Shown here piece by piece: positions 13,700 through 21,428 of a stretch of DNA of 33,240 nt. A program made the position numbers and the translations under genes. Source of the DNA: Anaerolineae bacterium (lineage in GTDB: Bacteria; Chloroflexota; Anaerolineae; Promineifilales; Promineifilaceae); assembly GCA_023384415.1 (NCBI GenBank), contig JAHDWJ010000043.1, positions 1 to 33,240 of the forward strand, read 5' to 3'. Positions within the stretch are counted from its first letter, which is position 1. Every line of letters starts with the position of its first letter. The notes under the pieces are model-generated. The model worked only from the letters and a program-made list of their open reading frames with translations. It made no database searches and was not told where the DNA came from.

Positions 13700-15934
13700 A
13701 TGGAACTGTTTGCCCAGGCCCGCCAGACCCAAATAGAGCAAGAATCACCGTTAGCGCACCGGCTGCGGCCGCGTACCCTTGAAGAGTATGTCGGACAGGA
13801 GCATATCATCGGGCCGGGTCGCCTGCTGCGTCGGGCCATCCAGGCCGATCAGCTCTCCTCGCTCATCTTCTACGGCCCCCCCGGCACCGGCAAAACCACC
13901 CTGGCCCGTGTCATTGCTAACAGCACGCGCAGTCATTTCATCACCATCAACGCCGTTCTGGCTGGGGTGAAGGAGATCCGCGAAGCCATCGAGCAGGCCC
14001 AGGAGCGACGCAACCTGTACAACCAGCGCACTACCCTGTTTGTGGATGAGGTTCACCGCTGGAATAAGGCCCAACAAGATGCCCTGCTCCCCCATGTAGA
14101 AAATGGCACCATCATCCTCATCGGGGCCACCACCGAGAACCCTTATTTCGAGGTTAACAAAGCGTTGGTCAGCCGCAGCCGCATATTCCAACTGCGGCCG
14201 CTCACCAGCGACCACCTCCGCCAAATCATCGCCCATGCCCTGCACGACGAGGCGCGGGGGTATGGCCGCCTGGCGGTGCAAATGGATGAGGACGCCGTGG
14301 CCCATCTGGTTAACACTGCCAATGGGGATGCCCGCAGTGTCTTGAACGCCCTGGAGCTGGCTGTAGAAACCACCCCCCCGAACGAGGCCGGCTGCATTCG
14401 GGTCACGCTGGCGGTGGCTGAGGAGTCTATCCAGAAGCGGGCGGTGCTGTATGACAAAGATGGGGATGCCCATTACGATACCATCTCCGCCTTTATCAAA
14501 AGCCTGCGCGGCTCTGACCCAGACGCGGCTCTCTACTGGCTGGCGAAAATGGTGTATGCCGGGGAAGACCCCCGTTTTATCTTCCGGCGCATGGCCATTT
14601 TGGCCGGGGAAGATATAGGGCTGGCGGATCCCCAGGCGATGACGGTAGTTGCCAGTTGTTGGGAACTATACGAGCGGATTGGGCTGCCGGAAGGGCGGTT
14701 CCATCTGGCTCAGGCCACCCTCTACCTGGCGACCTGCCCCAAATCTAACTCGACGATGGCCTTTTTTGATGCCCTGGCTGCTGTGGAAAAGGAGCAAGAG
14801 GCAGATGTGCCCAATCACCTGAAGGATGGCAACCGGGATAAGGAAGGGTTTGGGCATGGCAAAGGGTATCTTTACCCCCATGCGTACCAGGATCATTGGG
14901 TAGCCCAGCAATATTTACCGACGGCCTTACAAGGCAAGTTGTTTTATCAGCCCAGTGATCAGGGGTATGAGCAGAGGATTCGGGAAGTGGTGGCCCGCAA
15001 ACGGGAGGCGCAGTTGGCGGCGATGTTGGAAGCGGCCGCGGAAACCCCAGAAGTATACACCACCAGCCCGGCCAATCGGCAGCGGGACGCATGGTTGCAG
15101 CGGGCTGTGGCTAACAGCGGCCGCAACCTGGAGCATCTACGGCAAAAATTGTTTGAGATGGCCCAGGTGCAGCGGCACCACCTGGTGCTGGATTTGCACG
15201 CGGGCACCGGGCTGCTTACCTGGGAAGCGGTGCGCCAGGCTCCAGAAGGGGGAGTATACGCCCTGACCCCAGACGCTAAAACCGCCGACGCTCTGCGCCA
15301 ACAAGCAGATAAGCTGCCTGAGCTGGAGCGGCCGCATATCCTGCAAAGCTCTCTCGACGAACTGCCCTACCTGCTCCACCTGCGCGGCGAAGCTAATCTC
15401 CGTTTTGATCGCATCCTGGGGCGCAATATCTTTAGTTCAGGGGAAAACTTAGCCCTCAGTCCTCAGTCCTCAGTCCTACAGAAGGACGGCCGCCTCTGCC
15501 TGGTGCAGAGTATCCCTCGGCGGGGGCAGCGGTTGTATGATCTGGTAGAGTGGGTGGGGGTGGATGAGGCAGTGGTGGTTAAGGTGAAAGCCGGGGAAGA
15601 AGCGATTTATGCTGACCCGGATGATCCGCTGGTGAATTGGGATGAGGGGGATGTACTGGCCTGGGCTGCGGCCGCGAACCTGACCATTCTCCAGCAGTAC
15701 CAGGAAACCCAGGTGGAGCAGCGCCGCCTGACCCCCGCTCACCTGGAACGTTGGTTTGGTCACGGGTCCCTGGCAGATGGGCGGCCGCGTTATGGCCAGC
15801 GATTGTTGGCGGCCGGCCTCACCCCCATCGAATTGGAACAAATCGCCGCCCTCTACCGCCGCCAGCTAACAGATCAGACGGTGAATTGGCACACCCGGCA
15901 TTTGTACCTGATAGCAGTTAACAGTGGGCAGTGA
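13700..15934 (+). CDS. rarA: RarA/MgsA AAA+ ATPase fused to a methyltransferase-like domain
   Basis: 744 aa from the ATG at 13700. Residues 1-420 are a complete RarA (Mgs1/WRNIP1 family) that acts at stalled replication forks: Walker A GPPGTGKT (59-66), Walker B LFVDEVHR (113-120), the arginine-finger region SRSRIF (about 158-163) and the C-terminal GKGYLYPHAYQDHW signature. Ordinary RarA ends near 430-445. The extra 300 residues hold a SAM-binding-like motif, LVLDLHAGTGLL (about 494-505), with acidic strands after it. Such RarA/unknown-domain fusions are known from cyanobacteria. The open frame starts at 13664, but the -10 box at 13688-13693 and the family start (MELFAQAR) favour 13700. A heptamer repeat lies in frame in the C-terminal part (15454-15481). 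Confidence 0.88.
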   Translation: MELFAQARQTQIEQESPLAHRLRPRTLEEYVGQEHIIGPGRLLRRAIQADQLSSLIFYGPPGTGKTTLARVIANSTRSHFITINAVLAGVKEIREAIEQAQERRNLYNQRTTLFVDEVHRWNKAQQDALLPHVENGTIILIGATTENPYFEVNKALVSRSRIFQLRPLTSDHLRQIIAHALHDEARGYGRLAVQMDEDAVAHLVNTANGDARSVLNALELAVETTPPNEAGCIRVTLAVAEESIQKRAVLYDKDGDAHYDTISAFIKSLRGSDPDAALYWLAKMVYAGEDPRFIFRRMAILAGEDIGLADPQAMTVVASCWELYERIGLPEGRFHLAQATLYLATCPKSNSTMAFFDALAAVEKEQEADVPNHLKDGNRDKEGFGHGKGYLYPHAYQDHWVAQQYLPTALQGKLFYQPSDQGYEQRIREVVARKREAQLAAMLEAAAETPEVYTTSPANRQRDAWLQRAVANSGRNLEHLRQKLFEMAQVQRHHLVLDLHAGTGLLTWEAVRQAPEGGVYALTPDAKTADALRQQADKLPELERPHILQSSLDELPYLLHLRGEANLRFDRILGRNIFSSGENLALSPQSSVLQKDGRLCLVQSIPRRGQRLYDLVEWVGVDEAVVVKVKAGEEAIYADPDDPLVNWDEGDVLAWAAAANLTILQQYQETQVEQRRLTPAHLERWFGHGSLADGRPRYGQRLLAAGLTPIELEQIAALYRRQLTDQTVNWHTRHLYLIAVNSGQ
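15454..15481 (+). repeat. Heptamer tandem repeat inside the rarA reading frame
   Basis: Three exact copies of CCTCAGT (15454-15474) and a fourth diverged unit (CCTACAG) lie in the methyltransferase-like domain and encode LSPQSSVLQ. Three units are 21 bp, so the frame is kept. Of the heptamer tracts in the window only this one is well inside a gene. Confidence 0.75.
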
Positions 15935-15944
15935 GCCGAGGAAG

Positions 15945-16214
15945 TTCGCCTACCGCACCACCGACTTTTTCTCCCTTCGTTTCATTGGTGAGCATGGCCG
16001 TTTTCAGGGCAAAGATCAGACACAATTAGATGTGAGCGGCTAGATTGCCTATTGGCACGAACAGATTCAGCCCCATCTCCCCCATAGCAACATCATATAC
16101 GCCTTCTTCAACAACAACTTCTCCGGCCATTCCCCTGCCACCTGCAACCGATTTCAATCGCTATTCAACGCCCACCACCATTCTTTGAGAAGATACAGAA
16201 AGGGTGCCAGGTGA
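15945..16214 (+). pseudogene. Decayed C-terminal fragment of a DUF72 protein
   Basis: Reading from 15945 in one frame gives a sequence containing YRTTDFFSLRFIGEHGRFQG, an in-frame TAG at 16041-16043, then AYWHEQIQPHLPHSNIIYAFFNN, a NNNFSGHSPATC segment and a stop at 16212-16214. This matches the C-terminal part of DUF72 (YecE-like) proteins, where a FxRLHG segment, a Trp-rich helix and a VYxFFNND-G-A-N segment occur in this order. The start and N-terminal two thirds are missing and it abuts the rarA stop, so it is a remnant. It fills the 331-bp gap after rarA. It has no GCGGCCGC copy. Confidence 0.7.
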
Positions 16215-16255
16215 GGGAATTGGGTAAATGGGTAAACTTGACCCAATTCCCTCAC
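16211..16255. terminator. Terminator hairpin between convergent genes
   Basis: GTGAGGGAATTGGGT (16211-16225) pairs perfectly with 16241-16255 (15 bp, 15-nt loop). It lies 10 nt past the end of the subtilase gene (-) and after rarA and the DUF72 remnant (+). A short TTT follows on the + strand. It probably ends transcription from both sides. Confidence 0.65.
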
Positions 16256-16265
16256 TTTCCCTGGT

Positions 16266-18203
16266 TTAATCCCTAAGCACCACTGGCAAATAAATACGTT
16301 GATTTGACCCTGGTGGCAAGACAACCACGGTAACAGGTGTTCCGGCTACAGGAGCAGCGAGATCATCACTGATAACCCCATATTGATCATTCACCACCGA
16401 GCCGACGGTGCTGGTCATCACTTCAACCACCAGCAGTACCGACTCGCTGGCCCCGGCAGCCAGGCTGGCATAACTCCAGGTCACGGTATCCCCGACCAGG
16501 GTATATGGGCCAGTTGCCGAAATGAAGGTGGTCCCCACAGGGATGGTGTCAGTCAGGACAACATTGCTGGTGGCCGAGACGGGGTGCTGGTGGGTGATGG
16601 TGAGGGTATAGGTGATGAGATCGCCAGGATATACCTGGGTAGGATCTGCTACTTTTTCCAGATGGAAATTATGAGGGACTACCTGAGCCGCCTGGTACAT
16701 GGCCCAGGCATCAATGCGCCCATAGCCAAAGGTATTGTTGGGAATGGTACTGCTGGGAATACCGCCACATGTTTGGGTGACTGTAACCGGCACGGCTGTC
16801 CCATTGATAATCGCTTCAATATCATCCACATCACTGGTCATATCCGGGCGTATGGAGAGGAGCAGTCCCACCAAACCGGCCACGTGGGGCCCGGCCATAC
16901 TGGTGCCACTGAAGGTTGAGTATCCCCCTCCCCGGATTGTCGAGCGAACGGAAGAGCCTGGGGCGGAAATATCTGGTTTGAGCCGGTTGCTGCCATCTAC
17001 TGTGACGGGGCCACGGCTGCTAAATCCAGACATGGTGTTGGTGCTGGTGGTGGAGCCAACGGTGTAGGAAGCATCATAAATGGCTGAGGGGGTGGTGATG
17101 GTACTGCACCCAGAGCCGGTGTTACCGGCGGAATGCACGGTAACGATACCGGCCGCTCGCACATTGTTGGTAATGGTCAGCAGCACATTGGGGTCGGTAC
17201 ATCCTTCACTGGCAGGGCAGCCCCAGGAGTTGTTGATGACATGGGGGGCCATGGCCGGATTGGGGTTATTGCCGGCCACATCGGTGGGGGCGATGAACCA
17301 TTGATAACATTCGCTGTAGGTGGTGGGGGTGCCGTCACCGTTGTCCATGTTGCGGCAGCCAATCCATTTGGCCCCAGGGGCCATGCCTACAGCATTGGTC
17401 GCCCCGGCCGGCCAGGCGGGGTTGGTGGGGGCCATATCGTTGCCGACCATGGTGCCCATGGTGTGGGTGCCGTGGTTGTGGTCATCACAGGGCACCGGGG
17501 AGCTGTAGCCGCAGACATTGCTGTTGGGGGTACCGATGTCTGAATGAATGGCGTCATACCAACTGTAGTTGTGGTCGGCGGTGGTGCCGTTCCAACCCCG
17601 GTATTGGTTCATAAGGCCAGGGTGGTTCCATTGATAGCCGGTATCTTGCCCGCCAATGACGACGCCCTGGCCGTAATACCCTTCGGCCCATACGTCGTCG
17701 GCGTTGACTATAAGGATATTCCATTCCACGGCCATAGCCGCTTCGATCAGCTCTTGCTCATCTACCACCGGGGGGTGGAATTGGACGGCGGGGTTGGCGT
17801 GGAGACGGGCCACGTCAGGATGAAGGGCTAACTCTTGTACCAGGCTGATGTCGCCGCGCACCCAGATCATGTTGGCGACCCAGTAACTTTTATGCTCTAT
17901 GCCGCGGCCGCGCAGGTAATTCAGCAGCGGCTCTTGGGTACGGGCGGCGGTGGCGGTGAGGGTCTGGAAAACATATTCCCCTTTGGCCTGTTTGGTGGTG
18001 AGGGACGCGGCCGCGCTCAAATCGGCCTGCTCCTGAAGAAAAACCAGGAACTCTGTCTGTCCGTTGGCCTGGGCTGTATCCAGCACCCAGCGGTCTACCT
18101 TATCCTGCCATGCGGCCGCTTGGGTGGGTCGGGGCAGCAGCATGGCCACCAGGGCCGCGAATAAAGGTAAGAGGAAGATAAAAGTTAAGGGGGTCTTTTT
18201 CAT
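16266..18203 (-). CDS. Secreted subtilisin-like serine protease (S8) with DUF11 domain
   Basis: 645 aa. A signal peptide (about 1-30, ending TQAAA) is followed by an inhibitor-like propeptide (about 32-145), the S8 domain (about 160-510), a DUF11-type beta domain (about 526-625) and a short tail. The triad is intact: D187 in GGQDTG, H244 in DDHNHGTH, S435 in FSGTSMAGPH; the oxyanion Asn is N361 (HSAGN). Paired Cys residues suggest disulfides. It should be exported, self-processed and digest proteins outside the cell. The protein ends IYLPVVLRD, resembling tails on other secreted Chloroflexota proteins, perhaps a surface-retention signal. The start is ATG at 18203 with AGGAG seven bases upstream. 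The amylosucrase gene ends 56 nt upstream on the same strand. Confidence 0.9.
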   Translation of the reverse strand: MKKTPLTFIFLLPLFAALVAMLLPRPTQAAAWQDKVDRWVLDTAQANGQTEFLVFLQEQADLSAAASLTTKQAKGEYVFQTLTATAARTQEPLLNYLRGRGIEHKSYWVANMIWVRGDISLVQELALHPDVARLHANPAVQFHPPVVDEQELIEAAMAVEWNILIVNADDVWAEGYYGQGVVIGGQDTGYQWNHPGLMNQYRGWNGTTADHNYSWYDAIHSDIGTPNSNVCGYSSPVPCDDHNHGTHTMGTMVGNDMAPTNPAWPAGATNAVGMAPGAKWIGCRNMDNGDGTPTTYSECYQWFIAPTDVAGNNPNPAMAPHVINNSWGCPASEGCTDPNVLLTITNNVRAAGIVTVHSAGNTGSGCSTITTPSAIYDASYTVGSTTSTNTMSGFSSRGPVTVDGSNRLKPDISAPGSSVRSTIRGGGYSTFSGTSMAGPHVAGLVGLLLSIRPDMTSDVDDIEAIINGTAVPVTVTQTCGGIPSSTIPNNTFGYGRIDAWAMYQAAQVVPHNFHLEKVADPTQVYPGDLITYTLTITHQHPVSATSNVVLTDTIPVGTTFISATGPYTLVGDTVTWSYASLAAGASESVLLVVEVMTSTVGSVVNDQYGVISDDLAAPVAGTPVTVVVLPPGSNQRIYLPVVLRD

Positions 18204-18230
18204 GGGTTACTCCTATTGGGAAGAGATTAA

Positions 18231-18258
18231 GGGACCGGAGACTTGAGACTACTAATTG
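18231..18258. repeat. Short degenerate heptamer tract
   Basis: GGGACCG, GAGACTT, GAGACTA, CTAATTG in 7-bp register, in the 56-bp gap between the amylosucrase stop and the protease start. It is weaker than the other tracts, and the assignment rests on the shared period and position. Confidence 0.35.
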
Positions 18259-18259
18259 C

Positions 18260-20224
18260 TCACGGTTCATTGCTGACCGCCAGCCACACTACTTGATACG
18301 GATCGAGGTGTAGATGGGGCTGCCGGGTAATGGTAAACCCAGTGAGATGATCGCGCAACCCCCCTTTTAGCCCCATGCTGGCAATATGGTCCCGGCTGAT
18401 AGGCTGCGGCCGCTCACTAAAATTGGCTAAAATGAGAACGCGGCCGCGGGGGCTATCTCGTATCAAGCCAAAAACCTGCTCATTGTGTGTCCACACCGGA
18501 ACTGTCAACGCCTGGGCATGTAAGGCTGGCAGCTGCTGCCGTGCTTGAAGCAGCTGCTGAATGCCCATAAAAATACGCCCGGTGATCGTCGTTATATTCT
18601 GTCGTGCCTCAGCTTTGGCCCAATCCATCAGCGGGCGGTGCAGCCAACGGTTATCATTGACCAGATCTGGGTCCTCCAGATAGGTATGATCGTTGAGCAA
18701 ACCAAGCTCATCCCCCATATAAAGCAAGGGGATACCCCCATAAATTAAAATGAGGTTGTGCAAGAGCAAAATCCGGCGCACCGCCAGATCAATTTCATAC
18801 TCATCCTGGTTGGCCAGGGCTTGCTCCAGCCCGGCCAATGAGGCCAGGGAGCCACTGACCCGCCGATCTTGGGTTTTGGGGTTGTATTGGAAGGTAGCCC
18901 CTTTGGCAAAGGTGCCGGGGAAACGGCCGGTATAAAATTGGCTGAGAAAAGCGCGATGGGCAAACCCGTTGAGTCCGACTGCGGCCGCGTTCTCATCCGT
19001 CACCGCCCAACCTATATCATCATGGCAGCGGATATAGGTGAGCCAGGTGGTTTGGGTAGGAATGACGGGAAGCTGCTGCAACGCATAGGTAAGCAGCCCT
19101 ACCTTTCGTTCGGCCAGGGCACTCCAGAGCAGCACCATCAGCACATTGTGATAAGCCAGCTCACATTCCTTGTTCGTTGCCTCACCCCGCCCCAGGTAGG
19201 GGATGAGCTTGTCTGGAGAGACGATGGCTTCGGCCAGGAGCAGCAGCCCTGGCGCAGCGATGCGGGTGAGGGCGCGAAACAGCTGCAAGATGGCATGGGC
19301 TTCGGGCTGGTTCTGGCTGTCTGTCCCCAGCCGTTTCCACATAAAGGCGACGGCATCCAGGCGCAAAATCTCTACCCCCTGGTTCGCCAAAAAGAGGATG
19401 ATGTCTAACATCTCTCCCAAAACCGCCGGGTTGGCATAATTAAGGTCCCATTGGAACTCATTAAAAGTTGTCCAGACCCAACGATCAATCTCGGGGTAAT
19501 AGGTGAAGTTGCCGGGGGCAAAGTCAGGGAATACTTCGGGGGTGGTTTTTTCGTAGGCGTCGGGCAAGGTGCGGTCAGGGAACATGAGGTAATACGCCTG
19601 GTAGGTGGGATTCCCAGCGCGTGCTTTTTGTGCCCATTCATGCTCTTTGGCGGTATGGTTGCATACCAGGTCAATACACAGGCTGATCCCATGTTGGCGC
19701 AGCTGCCCGGCCAGGTCGGCCAGGTCGGCCATGCTGCCCAACCGTTCGTCTATGGCCCGGTAATCTTGAACAGCATACCCCCCATCGTTTTGTCCGGGGC
19801 GCGGCCGCAGCAGAGGCATCAAATGTAAATAAGTCACCCCCAACTCTTGTAAATATGGAATCTTTGCCGCTACCTCAGATAGGGTGCCGGCAAAACGGTC
19901 TGTGTAACAGACATAACCGATCATCTCTGGCTTTTGGAACCAATCCGGCTCTTGCATTCGGCGAATGTCTAGCAGGCGCAGCGGTTCAGAACGGTGGGCA
20001 TACCCTTGGGCAACCTGGCCCAGAAGCCGGTGGAGAATGGTCGGAAATTGGGGATGGGAGCCATAGAGGATGGTAAGCGGCCGCAGCACATCCGGTAAAA
20101 ACTGCTCTAATCGTAACCCGAAAATATGGCGAGCCAACGGTTCCATCTCCCCCAATGGCCCCTGCATTAACCCATCTACCAACAGTGCCAGATCATCTGG
20201 CCGTAATAATTGTGTGCTTTCCAT
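18260..20224 (-). CDS. Amylosucrase (GH13 subfamily 4)
   Basis: 654 aa, close to the usual amylosucrase length. Amylosucrase makes alpha-1,4-glucan from sucrose and releases fructose; some relatives hydrolyse sucrose. The helical N-terminal region (1-90), the (beta/alpha)8 barrel and the C-terminal beta domain are all present. GH13 motifs: IDLVCNHTA (about 184-192), LRLDAVAF with nucleophile D290, LLAEAIV with acid/base E332, CHDDIGW with D402. The HDDIGW and AEAIVSP forms and the spacing are typical of amylosucrase rather than alpha-amylase. D147 (NDGGYAV) corresponds to the residue forming the pocket-bottom salt bridge. The start is ATG at 20224 after GGGAG. It lies downstream of the aglEFG-like transporter but beyond a terminator, so expression needs read-through or its own promoter; I see no clear promoter. 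Confidence 0.88.
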   Translation of the reverse strand: MESTQLLRPDDLALLVDGLMQGPLGEMEPLARHIFGLRLEQFLPDVLRPLTILYGSHPQFPTILHRLLGQVAQGYAHRSEPLRLLDIRRMQEPDWFQKPEMIGYVCYTDRFAGTLSEVAAKIPYLQELGVTYLHLMPLLRPRPGQNDGGYAVQDYRAIDERLGSMADLADLAGQLRQHGISLCIDLVCNHTAKEHEWAQKARAGNPTYQAYYLMFPDRTLPDAYEKTTPEVFPDFAPGNFTYYPEIDRWVWTTFNEFQWDLNYANPAVLGEMLDIILFLANQGVEILRLDAVAFMWKRLGTDSQNQPEAHAILQLFRALTRIAAPGLLLLAEAIVSPDKLIPYLGRGEATNKECELAYHNVLMVLLWSALAERKVGLLTYALQQLPVIPTQTTWLTYIRCHDDIGWAVTDENAAAVGLNGFAHRAFLSQFYTGRFPGTFAKGATFQYNPKTQDRRVSGSLASLAGLEQALANQDEYEIDLAVRRILLLHNLILIYGGIPLLYMGDELGLLNDHTYLEDPDLVNDNRWLHRPLMDWAKAEARQNITTITGRIFMGIQQLLQARQQLPALHAQALTVPVWTHNEQVFGLIRDSPRGRVLILANFSERPQPISRDHIASMGLKGGLRDHLTGFTITRQPHLHLDPYQVVWLAVSNEP

Positions 20225-20249
20225 CGTACTCCCTGGTTCAAATAAACAA

Positions 20250-20282
20250 AAACCTCGAAGACTATTTTAGCCTTCGAGGTTT
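20250..20282 (-). terminator. Rho-independent terminator of the sugar transporter operon
   Basis: AAACCTCGAAG (20250-20260) pairs with CTTCGAGGTTT (20272-20282), 11 bp around an 11-nt loop. On the - strand the stem is followed by TTTTTGTTTATTTG, a good U-tract. It lies 36 nt past the aglG-like stop and just before the amylosucrase start. Confidence 0.8.
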
Positions 20283-20318
20283 AATCATGCTTCGCCTATC
20301 ACACCGCCTGCTTTACAT

Positions 20319-21428
20319 CTACTTCACTGATCCGGCCAACAGGCCGCGAACAAAATACCGCTGCAAACCAAAAAAGACAATCAACGGTAGCAGCATCGAG
20401 ATAAATGCCCCCGCCGTCAACAAATGCCAATCAGCCCCCCGCGAGCCAACAATGCTGGCCAACCGCATCGTCAAAACCTCTTGTTCCCTTACCTCCCCAA
20501 TAAAGATAAGAGCGACCAGGTAATCATTCCATACCCAGAGGAATTGGAAGATGGCAAACGAAGCCAAAGCAGGTACGGAAAGGGGTAAAATCAGGCGCGT
20601 GAAAATGGTGAAGTGAGAAGCTCCGTCAATGAAGGCAGACTCCAGAGTATCGCGGGGTAAACCGCTAATATAGTTGTACAGAAGATAAGTTGCCAGGGGC
20701 AAACCAAACCCTGTATGAGCCAACCAGACAGCCAGGAAGGTGCCGTTCAATTTTAAAGCCTGATAATCCCGCAAAATAGGTACCAGGGCAATCTGCAAAG
20801 GTACGACCAATAAGGCCACTACCATGATAAAAAGAAATTTACGGCCGGTGAAATTCATCCAGGCAAACCCATAAGCGGCAAAAGCGGCAATAAGAATAGG
20901 AATGATAGTGGCCGGTACCGCCACCGCTACACTGTTCAGAAAGGCCCCAGTCAGGTTATCCCCCTGTACCGTCTGGGTGCTGCCATCAGGCCGCTGGTAA
21001 CTGTACTCCTTCCCTGCCAACACCTGTTCATAATTGGAAAGGGTAAAGTTACTCCTTGTTGTCCATTCCCGCTCCTGAATTTCAATGCGGCCGGCCCGCA
21101 AATTACCTACCCAGATAATCTGCTGCCCCTCACTATTTGTTTTCCCCAAACGGAACTCATCAAATGTCCCACTTACCCCCGCTATTTCAACAACCTGATC
21201 ACGTGTTACCCCCGTCGGAATATCCAGCGTCTCGACCGTGACATAGGCCCGGTGAGGCAATACTTTCCACCAACCAGAAGCAAAAATATCTTCACGGGTG
21301 CGAAAAGAGGAGACAAACAAGCCAACAGTGGGTAAAGCCCATAACAAACAGAGAATCGTCAACGCCCCATTGAGCAAAATATCACTGACCAGCTTACGTC
21401 GTTTGGCACTGCCTAATTTTCGCTCCAT
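20319..21428 (-). CDS. Alpha-glucoside ABC transporter permease (AglG-like)
   Basis: 369 aa inner-membrane permease of the MalG type. It has an N-terminal helix (about 17-38), a large extracytoplasmic insert (about 50-160) and five further helices. The EAA loop that contacts the ATPase is present (ESAFIDGASHFTIF, then LPLSVP, about 275-298). The big insert and the sequence from IPILIAAFAAYGFAWM to FQFLWVWNDYLVALIF closely follow AglG of the rhizobial alpha-glucoside (sucrose, maltose, trehalose) transporter as I remember it. The start codon overlaps the stop of the first permease by one base (TAATG), so the two are translationally coupled. No ATPase gene is in the locus; a shared MsmK/UgpC-type ATPase encoded elsewhere is likely. 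It has no GCGGCCGC copy. Confidence 0.88.
   Translation of the reverse strand: MERKLGSAKRRKLVSDILLNGALTILCLLWALPTVGLFVSSFRTREDIFASGWWKVLPHRAYVTVETLDIPTGVTRDQVVEIAGVSGTFDEFRLGKTNSEGQQIIWVGNLRAGRIEIQEREWTTRSNFTLSNYEQVLAGKEYSYQRPDGSTQTVQGDNLTGAFLNSVAVAVPATIIPILIAAFAAYGFAWMNFTGRKFLFIMVVALLVVPLQIALVPILRDYQALKLNGTFLAVWLAHTGFGLPLATYLLYNYISGLPRDTLESAFIDGASHFTIFTRLILPLSVPALASFAIFQFLWVWNDYLVALIFIGEVREQEVLTMRLASIVGSRGADWHLLTAGAFISMLLPLIVFFGLQRYFVRGLLAGSVK

Noticed and set aside
13751..14473. 240-codon open frame opposite rarA
   Set aside because: It is antisense to the conserved AAA+ core with Walker motifs and shows no motif of its own.
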